Of a stretch of DNA of 64,000 bases, positions 26,701 through 32,448 are shown in pieces. The notes beneath the pieces were generated by a model. That model did not search any database, was not told the DNA's origin, and was given only the letters and a program-made list of their open reading frames with translations. The translations under genes and the position numbers were made by a program. Origin of the DNA: Nonomuraea spiralis (lineage in GTDB: Bacteria; Actinomycetota; Actinomycetes; Streptosporangiales; Streptosporangiaceae); the NCBI RefSeq assembly GCF_014648435.1, contig NZ_BMRC01000035.1, forward strand, positions 1 through 64,000, read 5' to 3'. Position 1 is the stretch's first letter. Every line of letters starts with the position of its first letter.

Positions 26701-29700
26701 GCGGGCCGCTTCTACGTCGAGCTCGCCACGGACCGCCCCGACGCCACCCGCCTGAGCCGGCTGCCGATCGCCGGCCAGTGGGGGCACGTGCCCACCCCGC
26801 TGTACCAGTCGGGTGTCGTGGACGCGGTGCTGGTACGCGGCGGGCAGACGTACCTGTTCGCCGGTCCGGAGTACTACCGCTACTCGGGCTCGCCGTTCGG
26901 GCTGCTCGACGAGGGCTACCCGAAGCAGCTCGCGACCAACGAGGAACGCCTGCCCAAGTGGCCCAAGGTGGACGCGGCCGGGTCGCTGCCCGGCGACAAG
27001 GAGTACTTCTTCTCGCGCGAGCTCGGCTACGTCGACTCCGACTCGCTCGACGCGCCGCGCAAACTCCCCTGGACGCTGCCCGGCGGGGCCAAGGTGGACA
27101 CGATCCTGCTGCGGGACAAGGTGTTCGTCTTCTCCGGCGACCAGTACTTCCGCTTCTCCCTCGACGGCGGCCTGGACAAGGGCTACCCGCGTCCCCTGGC
27201 CAAGAACACCGACGGCCTGCCGCAGTCCGGCCGGGTCGGCGCCGCCTTCGTGTACGGCGACGGCGCCTACTTCTTCGACAACACGACCAGGACGTACGTC
27301 TCCATCACCTCGAAGGACCGCAAGGAGTACGTCCAGAGCGACCCGTCGCCGACCAGGAACCTGGGCAGGGCCGGGACGCTGGTCTCCCGGCAGGGCGTGG
27401 ACGCGGCCTACGTCGCCGACGGCCGGCTGTACCTCGCCAAGGGCGCGGAGTACGTGCGCTACACGCTGACCGGCGACACGATCCCCGACCTGGTCGACCG
27501 CGGCTACCCCAAGCCCATGGGCCAGACCGTCCGGGCCGTGTTCACCCGCGCCGGCAGCCGGTACGCCTTCTCCGGCACCGACTACGCCGTCCTGGAGGAC
27601 GGGCAGGAGCTGGGCGGCCACCTGGTCTTCTCCCCGGTCGCCGGCAACTGGGGCGGGCTGCCCGACGACTGGGCGACCCGGCTGACCGGCGTCCTGGACA
27701 GCAAGAACCTCTTCCTGTTCCTCGGCGCCGAGTACGTCAAGTACGCCCCGGAACGCCCCTACGAGGTCGCCTCGCTGCCGCACGAGATCATCCGGCTGAC
27801 GTCGAGCACGGCGTACCGGCTGAACAAGGCGCTGCTGACCGGCGGCGTGGCCGAGCTGCTCGCGCCGCGTACGCAGGAGATCGACGAGCTGCCCGCCTTC
27901 AGCGAGACCGACTCCGGGCCGACCACGATCAAGGTGGGCCCGCAGGTGGTCAAGCAGGGTTATCCGACCAGCTCGCACCTCGACTTCCAGAGCGGCAACG
28001 GCATCTACTACTGGGAGGTCTTCTTCCACGCCACCGTGCTCATCGCCCAGGCGCTCAACAACGCCCAGCGCTTCGACGAGGCCCGCACCTGGTACGAGTA
28101 CGTCTTCGACCCCACCCAGCCGAGGTACTGGCGTTTCCTGCCGTTCCTGTCGGTGGACGTCAAGGCGCTGGTCACCGGCTGCCGCGACGACCTGCGCGAG
28201 ATCGGTACGGAGGCCGACAAGGTCGCCGGGCTGCTCAACCCGATCCTGCGCGCGCTGGAGGCGCTGGCCTCGGCGTACCAGGTCCACGACCTGTCCACGG
28301 ACGAGGAGGGCTACCTGGCCGGGCTCGCCTCCGACGGGCTGAAGGAGGTCCAGGGCGCGCTCGCCGACACGGTGGTCCCGGCACGGGCCCGCCGCGCGCT
28401 GGACGGCCTGGGGGAGAAGGTCGCCATGATCGGCCGGCTGCGCCGCCAGTACGACCTGGTGGGTGACTGGGACACGATGATCCGGACGTACATGGACGAT
28501 CCGTTCGACCCGCACGCCATCGCGGACCTGCGCCCGTCGGCCCACCGCCGCGCGGTCGTGATGGCCTACGTCGACAACCTGCTCGACTGGGGCGACATGC
28601 TCTTCCGCCAGTACACGGGAGAGAGTCTGGACGAGGCCAGGATGCTCTACATCTTCGCCCACGACCTGCTCGGCCCGCGGCCGGAGAACCTCGGGCCGCG
28701 GGCGCTGACCCCGGCGCGCAGCTACGAGCAGCTGACCGCGGGCGGCGCGCCCGCGCCGTCCAGGAACGGCGCCATCGCCGAGCTGACCGCGGGCGGCGCG
28801 CTGCTGAAGGGGGCCGGCGAGGTGCACGGCAGCATCGACAACCCCTACTTCCACATCCCGGGCAACAGCGTGTTCCTCGACTACTGGACCCGGGTCGAGG
28901 ACCGGCTGCGCAAGATCAGGGCCTCGCTCGACATCATGGGCATCAGCCGTCCGGTGCCGCTGTTCGAGCCGCCCGCCGACGTGATGGCACTGGTCAGAGG
29001 GGTGGCCGGGGGCGCTTCGCCGGACCAGCTCGCCCTGGCCGCCGCCGTGCCGGTGCCGCACTACCGCTTCGCCTTCACCTTCCGCAAGGCGCAGGAGCTG
29101 GTGGACAAGCTGCGGCAGTTCGCCGGCGACCTGCTCAGCGTGCTGGAGCGGCACGACGCCGAGGAACTGGCGCTGCTGCAGAACAGGCAGGAGGGCACGA
29201 TCCTCGGGCTCAACCGCGCGATCAAGGAGGCGCAGGTCCAGATCGCCACCGAGGGCCTTCTGGAGCTCCAGGTGAGCAGGAAGAGCGCCGAGGAACGGGT
29301 GCGCTACTACGAGGGGCTGATCGCCGCCGGGATGTCCCCACTCCAGCAGGCCCAGATCGAGGTCATGACGGGGGCCGCGGTCGCCCACTTCGTGGGGGCC
29401 GGGCTCAAGGTCGGCGCGGCGGTCGCCGCCGCCCTGCCGCAGATCCTGATCGGCCCATTCATCATCGGCACCGAGGAGGGCGGCATCCAGGTATCGGACG
29501 CGCTCAACACCGGCGCCGACATCGCGACGACCACGGCCGAGGGGCTCAGCGTGCTCGGCGAGCTGTTCGGCGTACGGGCCGAGCAGGAGCGCATGGCCCA
29601 GGACTGGGCCTTCCAGCTCGCCATCTCCCGGAGCGACGTGGCGCAGCTCGGCCACCAGGTGGCGGGTGCGGAGCTCCAGGTCAAGGTCGCCCAGCGGGAG

Positions 29701-30912
29701 CTGGAGGTGCTCAAGCAGGAGATCGCCAACCAGGAGGCGGTCGGGGCGTTCATGACGAGCAAGTTCGCCAACGCCCAGCTCTACCAGTGGATGTCGGGGC
29801 GGCTGTCCGGGATGTACTTCCAGTCGTACAACCTGGCGTACGAGATGGCACGGGCCGCGCAACGGGCCTTCCAGTACGAGCGTGGCATCCCGGAGGGCGA
29901 GGCCGACTACATCCGGCCGACGTACTGGGAGAGCCGGCGCAACGGGCTGCTGGCGGGCGAGAGCCTGTCGGTCGACCTGGAACGGCTCGGCCAGGCGTAC
30001 GTCGAGAGCGACGCGCGCGGTCTGGAGATCACCAAGAAGGTGTCGCTGCTGGCCCTCGACCCGCTGGCCGCGCTGAACCTGCGTACCACCGGGCGGTGCG
30101 AGTTCGCGCTCACCGAGCCGCTGTTCGACCGCGACTTCCCCGGGCACTACCGGCGGCGGATCAGGACGTTGTCGGTCACGTTCGAGGGGCCGGAGGGGCC
30201 GATCGGGCTGAACGCCACGCTCACGCAGCTCGACAGCAAGATCGTGCTCAGTGCCGATCCCAAGGCGGTCAAGTACCTGATCGACCCGAAGGGGCCGATG
30301 CCGTCCACGCTGCGGGCCAACTGGCGGGCCGGGCAGCAGATCGCGCTGTCGGACCTGGAGGAGTACAAGGACAACAACGGCCTGTTCGAGCTGCGCTTCG
30401 ACGACGACCGCTACCTGCCCTTCGAGGGCACGGGCGCGGTGTCCCGGTGGCGGCTGGAGCTGCCCGCCGGCGGCGCGCCCGCCCTCAGGGACGTCGTGAT
30501 CACCGTCAAGTACGCCGCCGAGCAGGGTGGCGAGCTGTTCGCCAACGCGGTGAAGGGCATGCTCAAGCCGTACCCGGCGGCCCGGTTCTTCGACGTCGCC
30601 ACCGTGTTCCCCGACCAGTGGACGGCCTTCGCGGAGGGCGCCGAGGACGTCCTGACGTTGCCGTTCACGACCGGGATGTTCCCGGGCATGATCGGGCGGC
30701 AGATCACGGGCGTCTACGCGGCGTACGCGCCGGGGACGTCGGCGCGGCTGCTGCTCAACGGGGACCGGCGGCTGGCGCTCAACGACGGCAAGCTCCTGTC
30801 CACACCGGGCCTGCTGGTGGGCGGCGCCGGGTGGCCGCTCGCCGTGGAGGGCGACCGGGCGACGCTCACCGGCGTCGGCCTGATCCTGACCTACCGCGCC
30901 GGCGTCCGGTGA
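17782..30912 (+). CDS. Giant Tc-toxin A subunit with hemopexin arrays
   Basis: A 4376-residue TcA-like toxin, against about 2500 for Photorhabdus TcdA1. TcA proteins form pentameric bells that bind a cell and inject the TcB/TcC cargo. Order: VRP1-like start (SPGAYLTDLL, RRPDLKKILLDAENTFTE, residues 30-310); helical shell (310-1055); first hemopexin array (1059-2383); neuraminidase-like/ABC-toxin region (WWAWMRNYRVWEANRKVFL, ENYLRPELR, 2560-2930); second hemopexin array (2953-3330); TcA hallmarks YYWEVFFHATVLIAQALN, YWRFLPF, FLDYWTRVEDRLRKIRASLD and PLFEPPADVMALVRG; glycine/alanine-rich pore segment plus coiled coil (3850-3990); TcB-binding domain (YWESRRNGLLAGESLSVDLE, DFPGHYRRRIRT, 4035-4376). 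GTG 17782 has GAGGGGG upstream. There is no signal peptide and no TcB, TcC or lysis gene beside it. The target cell is unknown. Confidence 0.93.
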   Translation: MARGEYLPDYEKLFDVELDYKQEDEARTVYSPGAYLTDLLGLMESVFQQPSLLAQDRRPDLKKILLDAENTFTESPYLDVVVEVLEKLVGQDPYELMLGLTFPFSMPFSLGEERFRNHLGRLRLGPDELYRLFAPDADAGTVARLYLGLSREDVTNATTAATSETQIKGLYGLAERERLNVLENVERFRRAAGVTALELRELLVQAEDPDRPPAKFFVNLGGDPVTMSEDGVTLGTMAGGKPGPVPPYWFDRVSRLVRLARRTGLSTTDLDRVLTVCCGGTLNAAALRTLAVVVHLTRGYDLTVDGVCGLVVPIRPADFEDLPPVSGDLLAAHNKEYRRRLARSIETAESDIVEVVRRYRERYNALEPSPFDRGEIGLAAIALLQRAGRFVSTLGISVGELFDLMEILESDPSVSRYSTFSVLGGVEAGTGDCYRILEGADPGSSLWLAQTLRAVASWTQAAGFDTRELVEILGGRSATRDDADQVAVLESLNQRFETVARAPGMFAGERFGERAAQVVHDIVGSHEHGVVSARDDRLLRLDPAQAAAAAYDAVTGLGMIVADDFAGLGLGERMAGKIYAQLVFCGRLRADGRLVTEGMPVSDHGLRLERDFESFREPLFKLINSVSNGTSSFYPSDLATLGGLTEEQQAELYDNLIYHGYVDTDGAVTSPGFFADEENVGHLLVNAGLTDVAPAVLDELRARIEQFRREPLALDPEIFAERRLNAPRLAESLRFNGYLDANGNYLDKVALSALTVGDFALAMEFYPHRRFILDAMKQQIAVLEEELHTFTADDFTPVADEAVAQRVMDALDGVYLSGGRVVAGLDDLTLGDGFTAAETSVVAGRIAECVRDEQPYRLDMEALGELGFDEDERTRVAAMLVAAGHLDGALAVRREALDYFRNVGNALEFALPGLEDFAKDVFFLLHPVAVRIAEAVGEITGALESGARAQETALTSVLADGFGVPQATVAAICAGVAGSLPEALDVLVPPVLVAGDESGEITAVPADPHLRAAYRRVRRFAALAGKLGMDPTEVAVAFQDQDLTGKYPEPLALPPNVETVDAVLRSGDGNIYLFAPGGYWVYSGATYALADPRPKSLIDLSPRFAGLTGVDAAFAHPGGAEWIVGRGLDGASHLYVKEPGSIRWAPRDQVWGKVRNNFDAPKRIDSAYVDEDGRTYLFCGDQYVRYSGSDYSAVDEGYPRGVGEWWQAEGHDAPLPPAFGASLDAAFQDVDGRTHLFTGGRYLDVGRGELPVSARWGRVRNTFDGAERLDSAFVARDGRAYLLRGNQTVAYSDSLENDGVRVDDGYPLRIESRFPGLPGEFETGIEAAFTDSGGLVHLFKDGWTIAAGESGVGLPEPTADRWGRVAEVLPGGVVDAALAGLDGRTYLFSGERYIRYSGADYSVVDLGYPRRIAGDWGGLRRVNASFVLDGKTYLFGVGGRLFDLPLAQAPELDAGRLSPALRRRFLEHGLSFAEGARVRGASPEWHVSTEQGVEVTLRSDPLQIEVHADGGDFYVRYATRDYTTPDAGYPKPVSDNWWNLPATLVADPDFTVIDAVFTGADGQTYLFSGERFVVFDSRHRWWSEPRTLAGHWDSLPFRQVDAAFVGKDGRTYVFSGGRYARYSTGDYTEIDDRYPADVRAFWGNVVSRIARTGRVDAALVMDATELVDGAEVTSRYTYLFSGDQYVRYLGDDLTHVQDGYPQALSALSREPRLAHLDVRLDAVDAAFADRRNVYLFRGTSCHVVSDTLHRRYDDLAIDGVTCAFVEDGAVLTQDAGGWSRRPALEGPPVAPARVRPRLLRAVPEEFRTGLDAVLSGADGNTYLFKGASCFNTRLNRDYPLTEEWGRPRNTIYQDNAVDAAFVGRDGKTYLFSGDQFVVYTDVDSTIDGEPRPVADHWGGLDNVVLAYVRAGKTYLFERPDGDGNLRHVVYSGADYTRPDDGYPAPADESFWDVPESYRVPGRTRPDAVLFEGDTMLLLFGERCVRFDETTREWSYPRPSERIWRGFGRGLEPGDALRTAFTAPDGSTYFFFAEQYARFADRAFGPLAAIRERWGRSPNPFVADGAGARVDAAFVHRGETTYLFSGDHYVRYTGSEYRYVDPGYPKKIIGNLRHEEAFANLPESFDDAMQDRAGSRMIDAVVANDRTVYVLAGGSCHVVSRAATGVVDLAALGRVRNTITEREKVDATLVKGPHTYLFSGDQYVRYTGTEYEFADDGHPRTIEAMPPYELGVQSWPEAFADGLDAAFRTAGGTTYLFKGTQYLRADGTSAARPITDQWGKVRNAFTEGAAVDAAFAAPTGELYAFRSGQYVRYRPGELEYVEQGYPRTVKDDWGDLPGRFETGPDGAFVFEGRTYLCQGPEYVRYSGGYHAVDRTFPQRFAHRWSDTAEYRLSDVHTITRFVDLVRARPDGLAAFLLDGPASVEDPYRYLADLFGWDLDEVRWARRNAALLTPVTSEEDRFEVEFLLRLVDLFVVTDRLGGAPSTLYADVWRNAFGGDLDAACTALYGLIERLHAPEEWTALSATIHDEINVLKRDALVAAAVGAGVPQELYDRFLIDVEMGGEGRTSRVREAIAAAQLYLHRYLLDLEPVTLHDGDEPDGLRQRVKTWWAWMRNYRVWEANRKVFLYPENYLRPELRTAKTPAFEALEDDLLQGEITRDKVEQAYKRYLDEYTEVSRLAIAGGYVYAEDGADEGVRRLVMFGRTRTEPRRYYCREAEFRDGAKLSATWEPWLKADVQIESERVYPVHAFGRVFVFWPVVETVAPEDPSGTKITATRTGDTDTQEVTAPPPAHRVRISYSFRNLNHEWVAAQVLPVEERRDAPISDVRLYVQASATVPGEGAGAHDSIVITCFYKVDGEEDHSSFALTPELYAVRAEGVPEPLRATRLKQIFDDPIEESKVVRFTMPAHEELEIGAWLSVDHKGGSFLCRPVSPPGGKDKLLSLSTNTDRLPTGWNPIDAAVELPGGTRYFFNNAGRFYVELATDRPDATRLSRLPIAGQWGHVPTPLYQSGVVDAVLVRGGQTYLFAGPEYYRYSGSPFGLLDEGYPKQLATNEERLPKWPKVDAAGSLPGDKEYFFSRELGYVDSDSLDAPRKLPWTLPGGAKVDTILLRDKVFVFSGDQYFRFSLDGGLDKGYPRPLAKNTDGLPQSGRVGAAFVYGDGAYFFDNTTRTYVSITSKDRKEYVQSDPSPTRNLGRAGTLVSRQGVDAAYVADGRLYLAKGAEYVRYTLTGDTIPDLVDRGYPKPMGQTVRAVFTRAGSRYAFSGTDYAVLEDGQELGGHLVFSPVAGNWGGLPDDWATRLTGVLDSKNLFLFLGAEYVKYAPERPYEVASLPHEIIRLTSSTAYRLNKALLTGGVAELLAPRTQEIDELPAFSETDSGPTTIKVGPQVVKQGYPTSSHLDFQSGNGIYYWEVFFHATVLIAQALNNAQRFDEARTWYEYVFDPTQPRYWRFLPFLSVDVKALVTGCRDDLREIGTEADKVAGLLNPILRALEALASAYQVHDLSTDEEGYLAGLASDGLKEVQGALADTVVPARARRALDGLGEKVAMIGRLRRQYDLVGDWDTMIRTYMDDPFDPHAIADLRPSAHRRAVVMAYVDNLLDWGDMLFRQYTGESLDEARMLYIFAHDLLGPRPENLGPRALTPARSYEQLTAGGAPAPSRNGAIAELTAGGALLKGAGEVHGSIDNPYFHIPGNSVFLDYWTRVEDRLRKIRASLDIMGISRPVPLFEPPADVMALVRGVAGGASPDQLALAAAVPVPHYRFAFTFRKAQELVDKLRQFAGDLLSVLERHDAEELALLQNRQEGTILGLNRAIKEAQVQIATEGLLELQVSRKSAEERVRYYEGLIAAGMSPLQQAQIEVMTGAAVAHFVGAGLKVGAAVAAALPQILIGPFIIGTEEGGIQVSDALNTGADIATTTAEGLSVLGELFGVRAEQERMAQDWAFQLAISRSDVAQLGHQVAGAELQVKVAQRELEVLKQEIANQEAVGAFMTSKFANAQLYQWMSGRLSGMYFQSYNLAYEMARAAQRAFQYERGIPEGEADYIRPTYWESRRNGLLAGESLSVDLERLGQAYVESDARGLEITKKVSLLALDPLAALNLRTTGRCEFALTEPLFDRDFPGHYRRRIRTLSVTFEGPEGPIGLNATLTQLDSKIVLSADPKAVKYLIDPKGPMPSTLRANWRAGQQIALSDLEEYKDNNGLFELRFDDDRYLPFEGTGAVSRWRLELPAGGAPALRDVVITVKYAAEQGGELFANAVKGMLKPYPAARFFDVATVFPDQWTAFAEGAEDVLTLPFTTGMFPGMIGRQITGVYAAYAPGTSARLLLNGDRRLALNDGKLLSTPGLLVGGAGWPLAVEGDRATLTGVGLILTYRAGVR
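20956..24930 (+). repeat. Hemopexin-like repeat array 1 (about 24 blades)
   Basis: Residues 1059-2383 of the toxin. The blade pattern is D.AF...G.TYLFSGDQYVRY, then DY..VD.GYP and W..LP, at intervals of about 45-60 residues. Counting the TYLF-like strands, degenerate ones included, gives about 24 by eye. The most regular codon runs (around TYLFSGDQYVRY) recur almost unchanged in DNA. Hemopexin blades usually close as four-bladed propellers, so about six are expected. Confidence 0.85.
26638..27770 (+). repeat. Hemopexin-like repeat array 2 (about 8 blades)
   Basis: Residues 2953-3330 of the toxin, between the neuraminidase-like region and the TcA hallmark segments. The blades are recognised at RYFFNNAGRFY, TYLFAGPEYYRY, EYFFSREL, VFVFSGDQYFRF, AYFFDN, LYLAKGAEYVRY, RYAFSGTDY and LFLFLGAEYVKY. 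They are more diverged from one another than the first array. Confidence 0.8.
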
Positions 30913-31068
30913 TCCACGCCAGCCGGGACCGCTGACCCGAACGAGGAGGTGCACGCCTTCATCAACGACCAGGCCCGCGTGAGCGGCGGCTCGCTCCACG
31001 GCCGCCGCCTCAACGAGCTTTCCGAACGCTTGACAGGGGCCCTTGCGCGCCATGGCGAAATCGTCTAA
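30913..31068 (+). other. Open in-frame extension after the toxin stop
   Basis: The toxin frame stays open for 51 codons after its TGA (30910-30912) and closes with TAA at 31066. Third-position GC is coding-like, especially in the first 37 codons, and the C-terminal part reads HGRRLNELSERLTGAL, an amphipathic helix. The possible internal start GTG 30949 overlaps a GAGGAG, too close to be a normal ribosome site. It may be a former C-terminal tail, a small gene or chance. Confidence 0.3.
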
Positions 31069-31073
31069 CTCTT

Positions 31074-31086
31074 AGGAAGGTTTCCT
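31074..31086. promoter_or_regulatory. Inverted repeat before the DUF305 gene
   Basis: AGGAA-GGT-TTCCT is a perfect 5-bp inverted repeat, 21 bases before the DUF305 start. Similar TTAGGAAA/TTTCCTAA palindromes precede many secreted-protein genes in actinomycetes and are often attributed to ROK-type regulators. That assignment is inference from memory. Confidence 0.4.
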
Positions 31087-31107
31087 TTTTAATGGAAGGC
31101 GCGCAGA

Positions 31108-31659
31108 GTGGCCGCAACCCCCCGATCCAGCGCCCTGAAGCTCGTCCTGGCGGCCCTCGGCCTCCTGCTGGCCGCCGCCTGCGGGACGGCCGGGGCCCAG
31201 GCCCCTCCCGTGAACGCCCAGGACGTGATGTTCGTGCAGATGATGGTCCAGCACCACCGGCAGGGCATCGAGATCGCCAAACTGGGCACCGAGCGGGCGA
31301 CCGATGAGCAGCTCAAGATCCTCGTCGCCGCCGTGGCCAGCACGCAGCAGGACGAGGTCGAGATGATGCTGCGCTGGTTGTACTCCTGGGAGCAGCCGCT
31401 CACGGCCGCGTCCGGCTCGCACGACCACCACGGCGGCATGCCGGAGACCGACCGCAAGCAGATCCGGGCGCTGAAGAAGTCGAAGTCCTTCGAACGCGAC
31501 CTGATGACCCTGCTGATCGCGCACCAGGGCGACGCGATCAAGATGGCCGACACCGAGGTGACCGCCGGGGCCGATCCGGCGGTCAAGGAGTGGGCGGCGC
31601 AGGTCCAGGCGTCCAGGAAGGCGCAGATCGACCTGATGAAGGACCTGCTCAAGCGCTGA
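31108..31659 (+). CDS. DUF305 lipoprotein
   Basis: A 183-residue exported protein. A signal peptide with lipobox LLAAAC is followed by the DUF305 four-helix, ferritin-like domain. Both conserved motifs are present: MMVQHHRQGIEIAKLG near residue 45 and LIAHQGDAIKMADTEV near 140. An HDHHGGM segment joins the two halves and could bind a metal. The biochemical role is unknown; relatives are often found with copper or metal-handling genes. GTG 31108 follows GGAAGG at about eight bases. It is a stand-alone gene between the toxin and the sugar operon. Confidence 0.85.
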   Translation: MAATPRSSALKLVLAALGLLLAAACGTAGAQAPPVNAQDVMFVQMMVQHHRQGIEIAKLGTERATDEQLKILVAAVASTQQDEVEMMLRWLYSWEQPLTAASGSHDHHGGMPETDRKQIRALKKSKSFERDLMTLLIAHQGDAIKMADTEVTAGADPAVKEWAAQVQASRKAQIDLMKDLLKR

Positions 31660-31698
31660 GCGGAGAAATCGCCGGGCGTCGTAGACGCGCGTCGGAAT

Positions 31699-31715
31699 AA
31701 GTGATTAGATCACTT
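31699..31715. promoter_or_regulatory. Palindromic operator at the GntR gene start
   Basis: AAGTGAT-TAG-ATCACTT is a perfect 7-bp inverted repeat ending three bases before the ATG of the GntR regulator. Binding there would block its own expression. The same site with two mismatches occurs at 45468-45484. Confidence 0.8.
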
Positions 31716-31718
31716 GAT

Positions 31719-32414
31719 ATGTCCGAGGTTGCGCGGCCGACGCTTTCCGACGCTCTGACCGAGCGCATGCTGGAGCTCATCCGTACCGGGGGGCACCGGC
31801 CGGGCGACAGGCTGCCCTCGACCAGGGAGCTCTCCCAGCGTTTCGCCGTCACCACCCCGACGCTGCGCGAAGCGTTGCGCAGGCTGGAGGCCACCGGGGC
31901 CATCGAGCTGCGGCACGGCTCGGGCATCTACGTCGGCGCCGACATCGAGCGGCTCGTGCTGCCCAACCCCAACATGCGCGAGATGCACGCCGCCCAGCTC
32001 CTCGAACTGCTCGGCGCGCGGATCGTGATCGAGCCGCCGCTGGCCGCCATGGCCGCCGAACGCGCCGAGGGCCCGGAGCTGGCCGCGCTCAAGCGGGTGC
32101 TCGACGAGGCCGGCCGCCACCTGCGCGGCGAGGACGCCGAGCTGCACGAGGCCAACATGTCCTTCCACCGGGCCACCGCGCGGATGGCGGGCAACAGCGT
32201 GCTGGACGAGGTCGTCGACTCGCTGCTCACCGTCCACGGGCCCGAGCAGCGGGAGATCCTGCAGATCTTCGACGACCGGCGCCGCGACTACGAGGAGCAC
32301 CTGGCCATCCTGGAGGCCATCGAAGCGCGCGACGCCGCCGAGGCACAGGCACGTATGCGGGCCCATCTGGTCGACGTGAAGACCGTCATCGAGCAGAGGT
32401 TGCCCCCCAGATAA
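31719..32414 (+). CDS. GntR/FadR-family transcriptional regulator
   Basis: A 231-residue regulator. The N-terminal winged helix shows the GntR signature (GGHRPGDRLPSTRELSQRF, then TPTLREALRRLEATGAIELR). The C-terminal half is an all-helical FCD (FadR-type) effector domain with metal-ligand-like residues (HEANMSFHRATARMAGN and ILEAIEARD). FCD regulators bind sugar acids or carboxylates, which fits the enolase-family enzyme downstream. ATG 31719 sits three bases after a perfect palindrome, implying autoregulation and a very short leader. It heads the sugar operon, with 34 bases to the binding-protein gene. Confidence 0.9.
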   Translation: MSEVARPTLSDALTERMLELIRTGGHRPGDRLPSTRELSQRFAVTTPTLREALRRLEATGAIELRHGSGIYVGADIERLVLPNPNMREMHAAQLLELLGARIVIEPPLAAMAAERAEGPELAALKRVLDEAGRHLRGEDAELHEANMSFHRATARMAGNSVLDEVVDSLLTVHGPEQREILQIFDDRRRDYEEHLAILEAIEARDAAEAQARMRAHLVDVKTVIEQRLPPR

Positions 32415-32448
32415 AGCAAGTCCCCCCGAAAGAGCAAGGAGGCCGGCC

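Noticed and set aside
20956..27770. CRISPR-like or satellite repeats in the toxin gene
   Set aside because: The repeats keep the reading frame, vary in length and translate to hemopexin blades; there are no regular spacers.
17800..31053. Very long open frames on the minus strand opposite the toxin
   Set aside because: They are the usual byproduct of extreme third-position GC. Their predicted proteins are Val/Arg/Gly-rich low-complexity sequence with no domain, while the plus frame has clear TcA motifs throughout.
31030..31058. TTGACA as the -35 box of the DUF305 promoter
   Set aside because: No acceptable -10 hexamer lies 16-19 bases downstream, so the hexamer alone is not enough.
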